DNA from: Seison nebaliae
Taxonomy: Eukaryota; Rotifera; Pararotatoria; Seisonacea; Seisonidae
DNA: 50,618 bases
Direction: 5' to 3'
Assembly: GCA_023231475.1 (NCBI GenBank)
Contig: JALJEE010000642.1
Coordinates: 1-50,618, forward strand
The notes below the pieces were generated by a model that saw nothing but the letters and a program-made list of their open reading frames with translations, searched no databases and was not told where the DNA came from. Below, one piece after another: positions 1 to 12,742 of this stretch; position 1 is the stretch's first letter; every line of letters begins with the position of its first letter. Both the position numbers and the translations under genes were made by a program.

Positions 1-420
1 GATAATTAATTGAACAATCTTATGATCAATTAATCTATAAATTAGATCAAAACATTAAACCTACCATGATAAATGTGGAATTTAATAAAACAATTTTGAA
101 AGATAAAAAAAGCGGCAAATCTTATTAAATCTGTTATAAATGATCCATGATTAGCATTAAGTACCTATTTTATTGTTATCAGTGTGTCATGGATTTTTTA
201 CCACCTATTATTGAAGTAGAAACTGCCGACGGTAGTCTTGACTTTAGAGTGATGTCCTCTCCGAAATGGAGTTAATATATGATTTTAGAGTGAATTCCTC
301 TCCGAAATCTAATAAAGTGGGTGAATTCCTCGCCGAAATTTTGAGTGAATTCCTCTCCGAAAACAAATAAGAGGGTGAATCAAAACACAGGGTGAATACC
401 GCTCCGCGACCCCATATTGA
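1..420 (+). repeat. Dispersed repeat copy A with CTCTCCGAAA minisatellite
   Basis: Bases 1-240 match 43533-43780 closely over their whole length. The shared segments include the run around TGATAAATGTGGAATTTAAT and the run around AAGCGGCAAATCTTA. The match is followed by four or five degenerate units of about 19 bp with the core GTGAATTCCTCTCCGAAA at roughly 246-362, then a tail containing GGGTGAATCAAAACACAGGG, also present in the second copy. The element runs off the left edge, so its full length is unknown. Open frames across it only translate the repeat (recurring SERNSL/SERNSP) and are not genes. Confidence 0.8.
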
Positions 421-761
421 GGCATCTCGTAAGGAAAAGGAGAGTATTGGTACTAATTTTAATATTATTATGCTCACTATTAACAATACTCATATTTGGA
501 TTCTTCGATTGTCAAACAATACTGACTGGAACGGTTGAAACAAATGATTGAATTTCTCCAACATTACTTTTCTAATCCGGACTTTTGGATTAAGTTTTCT
601 AAAAAAGGGATAAAAAATAAGTACTAAATTTGAAAGCTATTGATCATTTTCTCTTCGTTTCCACAATTTTTCTTATTTCACGATTTCATTTTCGTTTTCT
701 GAGAACGCTATGCAGATATTTAAATATGAAGTGCTTTAGTGTTTAATGATTTAGTGTTCTC
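421..761. other. Intergenic, nothing recognised
   Basis: AT-rich sequence between repeat copy A and the first MITE. No coding frame with protein-like composition and no RNA gene seen on either strand. Confidence 0.5.
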
Positions 762-764
762 TTA

Positions 765-1100
765 CAAGGGAATGGTACGCGTTCGCATCCGCCGTTTGAC
801 TCCAAAAAAATCATGAAGATAGGAAAAATAGCCGGTTTTTGGCCTTTTTTACTCTATATGTAGATGTAGATATGTATTCTTTTATATACAATTCTATATA
901 TATTTAATAATTTTTTATACAGAATTGTATATAGAAAATACATAGCTACATCTACATACGGAATAGAAAAAGGCCAAAATTCTGGTGTAATACTTCGACT
1001 AAAGATAAAAAAAATTTACACATCTCTATAGCTTTATTTTTCCTATCTCAATGATTTTTTTGGAGTCAAACGGGGGATGCGAACGCGTACCATTCCCTTG
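765..1100. mobile_element. MITE, 336 bp, PIF/Harbinger-like, with TTA target duplication
   Basis: The left end begins CAAGGGAATGGTACGCGTTC and the right end is its inverted complement, finishing GCGTACCATTCCCTTG. The inverted match continues inward for about 45 bases with a few mismatches, through the GTTTGACTCCAAAAAAATCA segment. A second inner inverted pair (TAGATGTAGAT / ATCTACATCTA, and AGAAAAAGGCC / GGCCTTTTT) makes most of the element self-complementary. TTA at 762-764 and again at 1101-1103 flank it directly; a 3-bp TWA duplication is typical of PIF/Harbinger elements. It has no coding capacity. A partial second copy lies at about 31722-31914. Confidence 0.85.
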
Positions 1101-1103
1101 TTA

Positions 1104-4100
1104 GTTAGAAACTTCTCTTTACTAAGCACCTTTCTCTCTTCATTATTAGATTTGGTATTAAAAAAAAATCGGGGATAGTTTTCTTTTTTCATATTTTCTT
1201 ACAGTTGGAAAGGGAACACTATAGTGTTCCTAGTTTAGTAATGGTTATGCTTTAAGCTTAAAATCGAGAAACCTGGGAGGTAAACTTGTATTAAATGAAA
1301 ACAAGAAACCCATTTTGTTTATTTTATTATTATTTTTACTAAATTGTTTCTAATTTCGAAAAATTAAAATATTCTACGATGCAAAAGTTTGAACTATAAT
1401 CTCGGACTAACTTAAAAAGTTCAGGAGTATAAGAGTTTGTTATTAGAAGCATAAATAGCAAATTGTTTAACATTCCAGTTGTTCAGAAGATTAGTAGATA
1501 TGACAGTTTCTAGTTCAACTTGGATAATATATCTGAAAGATTCATAATTCTTTATCTTCAGTTAATTCCATAAACTTTATTAACAATTAGTAATTAAATA
1601 ATCAGATTCAATTAAAAGATAAAAGTTCGACCATCCAACAATTCTGCTTAGGTACACTATTCATCATACACTACAATGAAGAGTTTCCGTCAAAGTTGTG
1701 GATTCATTAAAATTAATTTTCCTCTCAACAATATGAATATTTTATCCAATAACTAAAATTGCTAATAAGAAATGAAAGATAGAATTATTTTTACGTTCTT
1801 TCAGAAAAAATTTCACTAATAGACCAGTAGACAGACGAAAGAATCGAATATGATATTCATTAACTTCGTAGTGGTTTATCGCTAAAATTGAAGTAACTTG
1901 ATAATTCTTCATATAAATACTAGAATAGACCTATCATAAATACGTCTTTAAAGTTTTCCATCAGAATTAGTTCAATTTCTTACTGTTGACAGCCTATTGG
2001 GACATGGCAGTGATAGTATCGATTACAAATGCCTCCCATTATCAAATGATATTCAGAAGCAAAATGAAATTCTTTAAATTTGCCTTATAGTGTTCTGACA
2101 TATCAGTATATCAGTGGTATATACGTATATCCGGTTTATATTTTAAAGAGAACACTAATCGTACATCAAAATTTTTATACAACCATTCCAAAATTAATTT
2201 CGAGAGACAATTTTGAACCATATTTCATTAATTTATTCCCATTTATCATCGAACAACAAATGCGTCGATTATAAAATAAAGAATATTTTACCGGTAACAT
2301 TAATGACCTCTGAATTCTCTTATGTGGTTCGTAATAATTTAAAGTTCTGGTTATGTCAATATGTCAAAGTCTGACTGTTGGAACGTTTAAGGAATGTATG
2401 GAGTATAAAACGTCTGCGCACATTCTATATGGTTGATATTATTATTCTCCGTCTTCTAACTTAATAATTCATTATTTTATGGGCTGGTCTACGAAATGAA
2501 TTGAATCATTTAGATAAATACTAAAAAATAAATAAATTAGAGAAAACAGGAGGAATGAATGAGTAATTCATTCATCTCATTTTCCTTCCTGACGCACCAT
2601 CAGTCGCTTTTCATTACAATTCTAAAGTGAGTAGTCTTTAATGAACGTACTAACGCCAAAAAGGAATTCAGTGGCATTTTTACTTAATTGAGTGTTGCTA
2701 CCGGCGATTGACACTATTAACTCGGAAGAATAAATGTGAGTTAAATGAAAACAGTTTATTTTGGTAGCTAATTTCTCATATAGTTCAACTAATGATTATT
2801 CATTATCTAATTCAACAATCATCAATTCTTTCTTCAATTTACAACTTCCCATTTCATCTCACACATAAAACAAAACAAATATTACGTAACAACCTCTTAT
2901 TTCCTAGACACTCGTCCAACGATTTATCGACTTCCTATTTTTCTTCAATAACATTCAAATTTCTTTTACTATTGCACTTCTACTTGTACAAACGGAAGAT
3001 TAAGTGCATCTTCACTTCCTACAAAAACGGACTTTTACTATCATATCCAAATTAACGGTTGGTCATACAACTCTCCGTCCATCTTATATTTTGTTTCAAA
3101 ATTACTAAAACATTTTCGTAATGAAAATTCGTTTCTTCTCATTTAATCTCTTCGTCCGGATTTTCCCATCTATGTTTTTCTTCCATTTTGTCTTCAAAAA
3201 TTATTTTGCCCATTACTATCTCACAACCAGATGAAAAGTAACATTCCATTCTATTTCTTAAAATTCCGTTTTCTATGTCATAATATGATCATATTACCAT
3301 TATATTAAGCTTCGTTAAATTTCATGTAATTTTTCTTTGTATTTTACATACAATTTTAGGTTACTTCACATATCTCATTTTCACAAATTAGAAAAAATAT
3401 CTGACTAATAATCAGTGATTATTAATTAATCTTTTAATTGTGCACATTAGGAAAGAAATCATTTGTCATTGATATGATCAATATAAATATATTTATATAT
3501 GACTTAATATATAAGATTACTTTGATATTTATCAAAAAAATATCAATTTTCTTTACGTATAAAAGTTAGGTCAAAGTTAACTTGTTGTAAGGAGGTCAAA
3601 GTTTTCATGGTGTGATGTTGTCCATACGGTATGAGGTCCTGAATAATTTTCACATAAAATTTGTTTCTAATTATACAGCTGTTCAAATTTGACGTTTTTA
3701 TCTTTTTCGATTATCAATCAGACAAAAATATAAACGAATATTCAACGACATTTTACTTTGACATTTTCGAGGATAGACATTCATCAACTGATAAACGCGC
3801 ATTTAAAACTTTATGACCAATGTAGAAGTTATTACTCGAGAAGTTTCGAGCACTTTCGCCTAAAGACATATTTAACTTTGGTTTCTTCTCTAATCCTTCC
3901 GCCGTAAACAATTATTGGAAATTAATCGTCGATAATTGTTCACCGTTATCGATACAGTAAGTAAGCGGTGTAATTAAAATAATTTGCCGGAAGACCATTT
4001 CGTAGTTGACGTCAAATGAACGTCTCCACATCAGCAAATGTCGCATCGATATAATCAAAGTACAATTTGAAAATTTTCTGTTCACAACGTCAACAAACGA

Positions 4101-7100
4101 AGTCAAAGTAGAAAAAATGAGTAGCAATATCCACAGTGGAGAGGAAGACGAAAGTCGATTTCATTCTTGCTCCAAGTATTTATCGTTCGAATTTCATATA
4201 GATCTTGTTAATAATTTTGACATGATCGGAGATCGGAAACTTTCTTTCTCTTATGGGCTTATTCTGTATGTCAATAAATTTCGATTCACATGAGCATCGA
4301 AGAATTATAAGTGTACGTATATTCACTATAATAATCGATTACATAAGCGTTCACATCTTTCTATTGGTTAATTTAGTTAGAAATGTACCGAATATTAGAA
4401 AAATGAGTGGAATAAAAGAAGAGAAAGAAGGAATGATATGTCAAAGTGAAATCGGAAATATTAGTTTGACATAAAACTAATGTTCGTCTTGCAATAATAT
4501 TTCCCAACATATTCTCCTGACTCTCCTGTACGTACTCAATGAACTCAAGCAATTTATGATACATTATTCCAAATATTGTGTGTGAATGAATTAGTTCAAC
4601 ATGTGAATGTTGTATGTAAAACACTTTTGGCGAAAGAATTAGATGTTGTTAGAAAAAGTTAAGCATGGTGCTTTATGATATGACTTGATTGACTCCAGAT
4701 CAGAATATGCATGAAATTAATTGTTGCTGCACAATCGGTTAATTCTGTTCTTCCGATTACTGTCAACAATAGATGAATAACTCAAACATAGAATTGATAA
4801 AAGGTATGAACTAGGGAAAATAAAGAAACTATTAAATTACACTATAATCTATCACTCAAGTGTTTAACGGATAATGGCTTTTCTATTTACTATCGAATAT
4901 GATGCGCCCTTTCTACTGTTCCAGTTGACTATTTGCTCATAAATTCATTTCACATACAACTCCAGTGACAGGTATATATCAATTGCTTTCTGTTTTTCAG
5001 ATAACTAACCTCCACACTTTTCCACATCCGAAAATTATTAGAGAAAAATTAATTATCATTCTCTCCTTAACCAAAATAAATTACTAAATTTTTTTATAGA
5101 AATTATACAAAACCTGGTGAGGGTTGGATTAAAATATTTTTAATTTAAATATAACAAATTGTTGATAGAATATGCATTTTGCGTGACATTTCAAAGAATG
5201 TCAATGTGAAATCTTTCAGTTATTGAAAGATAATCAATTGATTCACATCCAATTTTATATGTCATCGGAATATTTCTAATATGAACCGAAACGTAGCTAT
5301 CGTGCACAATGACGATGACGATGCATTCTCCTTTTGTAAACGTGTTAAATGAGAAATACCAAATATGAAGTTTAATTCTTTCTATCAATTCATTAAGTCC
5401 TAAATAATGAGAAGAAATTTTATAGTCGCGCTAATTCCTATGTATCACCTTCTTCTTTATACCATCCAAGTAAAGCTTCTCTTTTCATATCAACATCTCT
5501 AATCAACTGGATAATGTAGTAGGAAACATGGTTTATTATTTTATTAAATTTTTTTGTTGTCCAACCTTAAAAATACAAGATGTCCCAATTTGTTAAGCTT
5601 CACCTCAATTATCTTTCTCTAATGTGAATATCACGTTCGAATTGGAAGGAAGAGTTTATGATGTAAGAGAATGTTGTTATAACATTCCATAACTTCCAAA
5701 AATCGATAAGAAAAATGTAAAAAAATTCTTCATGTCAAAAATGATGAATCTATATATAAATGTTTAAATTTCATTTAAAAATGACATATCGCCTCCACAA
5801 CACCACTCGAAAAATTGCCTCTATCAAAACTTATCAATTATTTTTTTGAAAGATTGTTATAAACATTCCCAATTCATTGGCATACTAATCTATATCGGAT
5901 AATTCATCAAACTGAACTGTTAGTCGTGTTGATATAGCGTAGTTTCATAAACAAATAAAATTCTTAAATATTTATCTTAAGTAGATAGGACATGGTCTAT
6001 TCGAGGACAAAGAAGAATAACTGATTCGATATAAGAAGAAAATTGTTTGTTGTCTAATTCGCTAACAATGTCTACTCCGTTAATTGATAAGGTTGAACTG
6101 AAGATGTTTTTGGCTAATATTCTTCATGAAACATGTTAAGTCGAAATTAGGGAATTTGTTATAATTTATATCATATTATCTAATAAACGATATGTGAAGT
6201 AAATTTAACAGTTCGTCATCTTAAAGAAATTAACTTTAAATTTACATTTATTTTATATATAAACAATTTATTATAGTTCTATGAGCATTGATGATTGTGT
6301 ATGGTTTGATAGAATTCCAGAAGGAATCTATGTGTATCCAAAATTGAGACATATCGATATTGAACAATGGGCATTCCCATATGACATACATGCGTGTATG
6401 CTCTATATATGTATAAATATAAGTACGAATGAATTTTTACTGAAACTATTTCAGTATTTTTGATTTCCTATTTTTCAGAAACTTTTATTCTTTTTTAAGA
6501 GAACTACTCATTTTCCTAATTCCTATTTTTCTAATAATCTCTTTCGAATATTATTCAATGAAGGGAAAAGTTGTTTATTCACATCTGTGTGTATGTCTGT
6601 GTGTGAGTGGCTGCTCTTGCGACGATCGAGACACGTACATGCTTTTTGCCTTTAGTTATCTCTCACTGTCAGTTACTAAAATGTATGTCATTTGTGCTGA
6701 TCGTTCAATTGTTGGATTCTGACCGACTGCTTGTCCACACATACTGACACTGACATTCATCTTTTGTTTGTTACGAAGAGATGGTGGTTTTTCATAAAAG
6801 AAAGTCCGTCTGAAGTTCAGTTCGGAAAGAAGAAAATTATTCAATTTGTATAAAAAATGTCATCTTTCAACATAGGAAAAATGCGTCTCCTAATCGATTA
6901 GATGCGGCAGATTGTTGTTGAGAGATTAAAGGAATGAAAGAAAGAAATTAATTTGATCTAATATAAGAAATATGTATGTCGTCAACGAGGAAATGACTTC
7001 GAAGTTATTTCTTAAAAGAAATCAATTAGCATTACTATTCTGTGAAGTCACCAAATGAAAAAGAAGGGGGGAGGCGTCTGCAATTTAAGAGACGCCACAC

Positions 7101-10100
7101 AAAACGGTTTGTTGAACGTCTATTCATAGTAAAGCGGCCGTTTCAGAAGAAATCAAAAAGGAGAATATTAAGGAATAATAATTACTAATAGAAACATGAA
7201 ATATCTATCATGTTATGTCAACAATAAGAAAGCTGAAAGGAGTTTTTTTTTGGTTGCAATTTTAAAGTTTTTCCATTTTCTATCACAGAACTTTGTAATT
7301 GTTGGACATATATTTGTCTATTATTATTATTTGTCTGTATGGGGAGATGTTAGTATGCGTAACTGTTTTCCTGATTTATATAAATGAATGAATGAAATAA
7401 TAAGTATATATCTCAATACACATGTATGCATTGGAAAGTGAGCGATGAGAGAAACATGTCATAACATAAAAACAGGCATCAACGACATGCTTCAACTCTC
7501 ATGTATGTTTTCGAATATATGAGTAGAAATGTTGACTATTTGATTTTGGAACGTTCATATGAATAGAAATCTTTTGACTGCCAAATTTATCTCTCTGCCG
7601 TTAAATAATTTTCTTCTTTTTCTACTTCTTCCTTCTCCGTCCATCTTCGATATGTTCCTTCAATAAGTTTAGTTTCATATTTCTTCTTCACTCTCCTCAT
7701 TCTCAAAACATTCCCTCTAGAACAAGAGGGTAAGATGTGCATTTATTGACGTATTTTTATGACTTTATGAAACGATGTATTCATTAGGATAATAAAGCGT
7801 AATATTAATCTAATAATTCTAATAAATTCCTCAAGTAACAGATCTCCTACATAATTCCGAATAATAAGTTAAACATTTTTAGTTTTATTGTTTTTTGGTT
7901 TTCGATTATTTGCTGACTAATGGCGGATTTCCCTAATCTAGTTCATACATTCAACTGTGAGCGCGCTTGTTATTAAATTAAATGTTTCTTTTTCTCAACT
8001 TTCTTCCAAATTTCATATTAGTCATGTTATTAATTAGGGGAAATAGATATATATATATATAGGTCGAAAACGATTATTTCTATACGTTCATTTCACATAT
8101 CGTTCATAAATTTGGATTGTCAATAAAGAGATCGAATAAGTGATTTGAATGTGAATGACTAAATATATATTGATGATTATGAGGCAGTGAAAATAAAAAA
8201 TCTTTGATGCATTAATCCTTCTTTGGTTAGGAAGTTTGAGGAATATGGTATAATCAGTTTTTAATGAAGAAAAATGGAGAATGATTAAAATCAACTTGGA
8301 AAGAATAATATTGTTTTGTGAATCATGTTGAATCCATCTCGATCAGCTGTCATTAATAATCGAGTTACAGGTAAATTCGCTTATGGAATAGGTATCAGAT
8401 CTAGAAGAAATAAGTTCAGTAGAACGTATTATGCGACAAATGTGAACGGCATCTGGTGCTCAAATAGTTTTGACATCGACATCATGTATCTTTAATTCAT
8501 AATCAAAATTTTTTTTTCTCGTTTTCATTTCTTAACAGTTCGTTTCTAATGATGGAAGAGATAAAAAATTAAAAGAATAATTTACAACATCTGGTGCTCA
8601 ATGACCGCATGAAATTGCAGAGCAATCATTGAGCAGTATTCTTTTTTCTTAAGACCTCATTTCATTGCCTACTGATGGAAGTGATAGGAAGTCAAGTGCT
8701 TCTTCAAACGCATTTTGAGAGGAACTTGTGAATGATATTCGTATTTGAGAATTAGAATATTGTCTCTACTTGTCATATAGTTGATGGGGAACCATGTCTT
8801 CTTTGTTTTCCTTTATTTTATGGTCTAACCAAAAATTTTTGAGAAAAACAACGTGGGACGTATCTTGACGAAATGTTGTTGTAGATGAACTATCAATTTG
8901 TTTTTCTTCCTCCAATTTCTTCGACACAGTTTCCATTGTCTAATTTTCTATTTTCTCATCTGCTCGACAATGGTTCTTTCATATGGATACTCGTCGGTTC
9001 TTTCTAAAATTTGATACTATTCTCATTTTGAAGTGATGTTCGAGTTCTTACTTTTCCGATACTTTTCGTAGTTCCTAATTATTTTATTATTATTATTATG
9101 TCGAAGATATGATAGAAACGAATATAAATTGTCTGTTAAAGAAACATCCTCCATTTTCAGAGAAGACGATCTGGGGACAGAAATTTCCGTGTTAACCAAT
9201 CATATTTCTCCTACGCCATATCATTTCCGTCTTCTCAATTTTATTTTCTTTTCAATTTCACAGTCTTCAAATAACTAACATCTTTTACGATTCTCTCATA
9301 AAACTTCTTCTTACTCATTACGTAAGTTGAAGTGGGGAAGAAGTACATCTTCCTTCAATTATAAGGGATTTTCACTCAGAGATGAATAGATGATATTGTT
9401 GAATCTTCATGAGACAGTGCTAAATTTTTAGATGGATTTATTTTTCTGAGACACCTAACAATCATGCACAGTTTGCACCTTTGTGATAAACGAGGACTAA
9501 TGTTAGAAAGTCTGTCTGTTAACTTTTGAGCGATATGTATGTTGACACATACTTACACGTTCGTCTCTATATCCGCATCTCTTTGTTCTATATACACACG
9601 CTTAAATCGGCTCCCTTCGCTCTTCCACATCAAATGGAGGATACTACATACTGGAAATAAACGGCATATTGGAAGACAAGAAAATAAATATTTTGATCCG
9701 TTTTAGGGCGGTATTGTCGGTAAAAGAACAGAATATTAATGATCTATTTAACAACAACGTCATATGTACATGACTTGAAGGAGTTTTTGTCAGACTTACA
9801 GTAATTTTCTTGCAACACTTTATTTTCTCCAAATATTTTTTTTTTCAATATCAATTCTCGATTTCTTGCATTTATGTTGGAAAACGAACCATTATTATTT
9901 TTTCTCCATCAATAATTGTAATTTTAAAATGATGATACATTTCCATCGCCTATTCTTCGAATTTTAAATACTTTATTCATTTTTCTCATTAGTTTGAATG
10001 GGGCGAGAAAACTATAAGTTTTCAATAAAGGACGCCTCATCATTTGTGTTAGAGATTGAAGAAAAAGAATGAAGGATTTTTTGTCTGGGTGTTGAGGATG

Positions 10101-12240
10101 AAGGTCTCCTATATGATTTTATGAGTTTCATGTTGTAAGTTACATGAAGACGTTGGTGTCTAGAGAAATACGTTAGTTTCCCATCTCAAATTATTCGTAT
10201 ATCATGTGTTGTTATTCCTTCTTTCTTTAGTGTCAAATAACGAAGATATTTGATTTTGAGAATTAATGATAATTTATCTATACACACTTTAGTAACTATT
10301 ACTTACATAATTGCTTTTGTTTAATGAAATTAATCGTCATTACTTTCCGTTTTGACGTAATCATATGAATAATATCTAGAACATTTTCCTGCCACATCAA
10401 TCGATTGAATGATTATTTTTAATGCAACATAATCTCAAACTAATTTTATATAATATTGACAGATCACATTAATGAGTACAAAATGTGTCCTTTGACATAT
10501 ATCACTCCCTTTTCAGCACATGATATGACGATGAATTTTATTTAAACATCGTTCATGAAAGGCGATGCGAATCCATTTGAAGTCAGCGAATTTGGTTGGC
10601 TGAGCGAAATGAGAAATATTCTTTGAAGTACACCCACTTCGTTTAGTAAATATCACGAGTGTGAAGTGTTGGGAGGAGGGAGGTAGGTAGTTGAGGAAAG
10701 CAATATATGAATAAAAGTTGATGCTTTTCTTTCCTTTCTTTTAGTTGGTAAGGAGTAGTTCACATAAAATAACAGGAAGAAGCATATCAATGAAATGATT
10801 GTATGCTTTCTAATCTTTCTATTACACTTTTCATCATATTTACAATTCTTACGTAAGTAACTAATATTTTAAAAGGATTTCTACGGAGAAGAAGAAGGTG
10901 ACGCATATGCAAATTTCAGTCTATCACTTATCAACGAGAATGTTTGCTTAAGTCAGCAATAAATCTGTTTTGTTGTCTTGAAAGAAAATTCGAGAGTTTC
11001 ATTTTTCGACTTCATTCTCGTCAGTTCACTTATCTCTCGAACCATTTTCGTTCATGAAGTTTCATTAACTCCGTGTTATCAATCATTTCTCCAAACTTGA
11101 ATTTGAAACTAATCGGATATCTTAAAGATATATATCAATTCCATCGTTTTCCTTTCTTCGTTCGTGTCTATGTAAATAGAGGCAGACGAATAAGTCGAGT
11201 GGAAGAGAATGATATTGGAAAATATTTGGATATTGTGTGGGAGAAATGTTTTGACGGAACATCGATTAGTGAACATTAGAGTAAGCTCTAAAATAACAAA
11301 CACTAGTAGAGGAATTGGCTAAAGTGAATGGCATTGTACCAATTAAAGATTTGCACAAATAACTTTTTCTTATTGTACTTCTCCCGTTGGTATTTGGCAG
11401 CGAACAAATAAATTTTTCTCATCAGATGTTCTGTAAATTATTTTGACGTACTATCTTCGCTTATTGATGTGCAGACTAGAAGCATAAATGGTCGATAACA
11501 ACTGTAACGTATGGAAAGAGAGGAAAAGAAGATGATGATTAGACAGCGGCTTTCGATGTTCGTATATTCCTTCTTTTTATGCAAATAACAGATTAATTGT
11601 TCTTCTGTTTGAAAGGCAAATGAAGCGTTTACTGAAAAATGAATGTTCGCTTCAATTTACCGAATTAGTTCTCCAGTTGAAGAGAATGGTAAGAAGGAAA
11701 ATAAGAAGTCGATGGTGAAGTAGTAGGAATTTCTGTTTGTCTATCCGCTTTCTAAACATCATGCTCCATGATGCTCTTTATCGTTAAGAATTATTATATT
11801 ATGAAATTCAATTAATTAATTTCAAATATTTAATTGGAAAATTATTAAGTATTTAAAATTTTGAAATCGTACGCACTTTCGAAGTTCGTCTTTCATAGAT
11901 TTCATCTGATTTCATGATGGTTAATTCTCTGATGAAAATTTTCTTCAAGTTTTTTCCTTGTTCGTCAATTTATTTCCAAACAACAATGATAATTATTATT
12001 TCTTTCTTTTAATTTTGAAATGAGTTAGCATGAATGATTTGAGACGCGATTGACGAAGATGAGAAATTGAAGTGGAAAAGATGATTGAGCAATGGGAAAA
12101 TTGGGCAATAATCAGTTACATGTAAATGATGAGGATAGACAGATGCATTTTACTTTATGTATATGGGATGGAGGTATGTATGACGTAATGAATCGATGAA
12201 ATTTAATAGAAATTAGAAGATAATGTAGAATAAATAAATT
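1104..12240. other. Gene-poor tract upstream of the TGIF-like gene
   Basis: About 11 kb with many stops in all frames and no recognisable protein domain, tRNA or ribosomal RNA. Two short stretches, near 2090-2274 and 6278-6393, have protein-like composition but cannot be joined into a gene. There are scattered AT dinucleotide runs (for example about 8047-8061). Since it lies 5' of a homeobox gene it may hold distal regulatory DNA; that is inference from position only. Confidence 0.5.
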
Positions 12241-12241
12241 A

Positions 12242-12400
12242 AATCATCATCATCATCTTCATCAATATATATCTGAAAAGAAATGGATATAATATTAGTT
12301 ATTATTTATTGAATTGTTCCATTTTCATCCTATACAAATATTTCATGATTAGAATATGAAAATCGTAGGAGAAATTAATGATGATGATGATGATGAGGAA
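12242..12400. repeat. ATC/ATG trinucleotide microsatellites
   Basis: An (ATC)n tract starts near 12245 and a (ATG/GAT)n tract lies near 12377-12400. Both are imperfect and only a few units long. They lie 350-500 bp upstream of the TGIF-like start codon. Confidence 0.6.
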
Positions 12401-12742
12401 TGATGAAAATGGTAGAATGGGAGAACTTTTACGTTCTTCCATTCTCTTCATCATAGATATGTTTATTTTATGTTTTATCAATGTGTGAGGAAGATAAAAG
12501 GAGAGAATGAGGATTGCTCACAAATCGACAAATTAGTCTATTGCTGATCAATAAAATGAAATCGACATTTATATTGGATTGGTGAAATTTTCTTCTGAAA
12601 AACATCTCTCGATTAATAATTCACGTTTATCTAATATTTTCTTTTTTTCTTTCATTAGAATTTTCTTTCTGTATATTCTACTTATTGGAACGACTGAGAT
12701 TTGTAGATAGTTATTGTATGAAATATTCATATTCTATTTCAA

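Noticed and set aside
244-486. Minus-strand 80-codon frame with repeated SERNSL-like peptide
   Set aside because: It only translates the CTCTCCGAAA minisatellite; the same peptide appears in the other repeat copies in arbitrary frames.
4006-4624. Overlapping ORFs on both strands around 4.0-4.6 kb
   Set aside because: No domain, no splice-consistent extension, and similar length on both strands suggests random open frames.
11073-11303. 68- and 64-codon overlapping ORFs
   Set aside because: Both strands open over the same bases, no recognisable protein and no joined exon.
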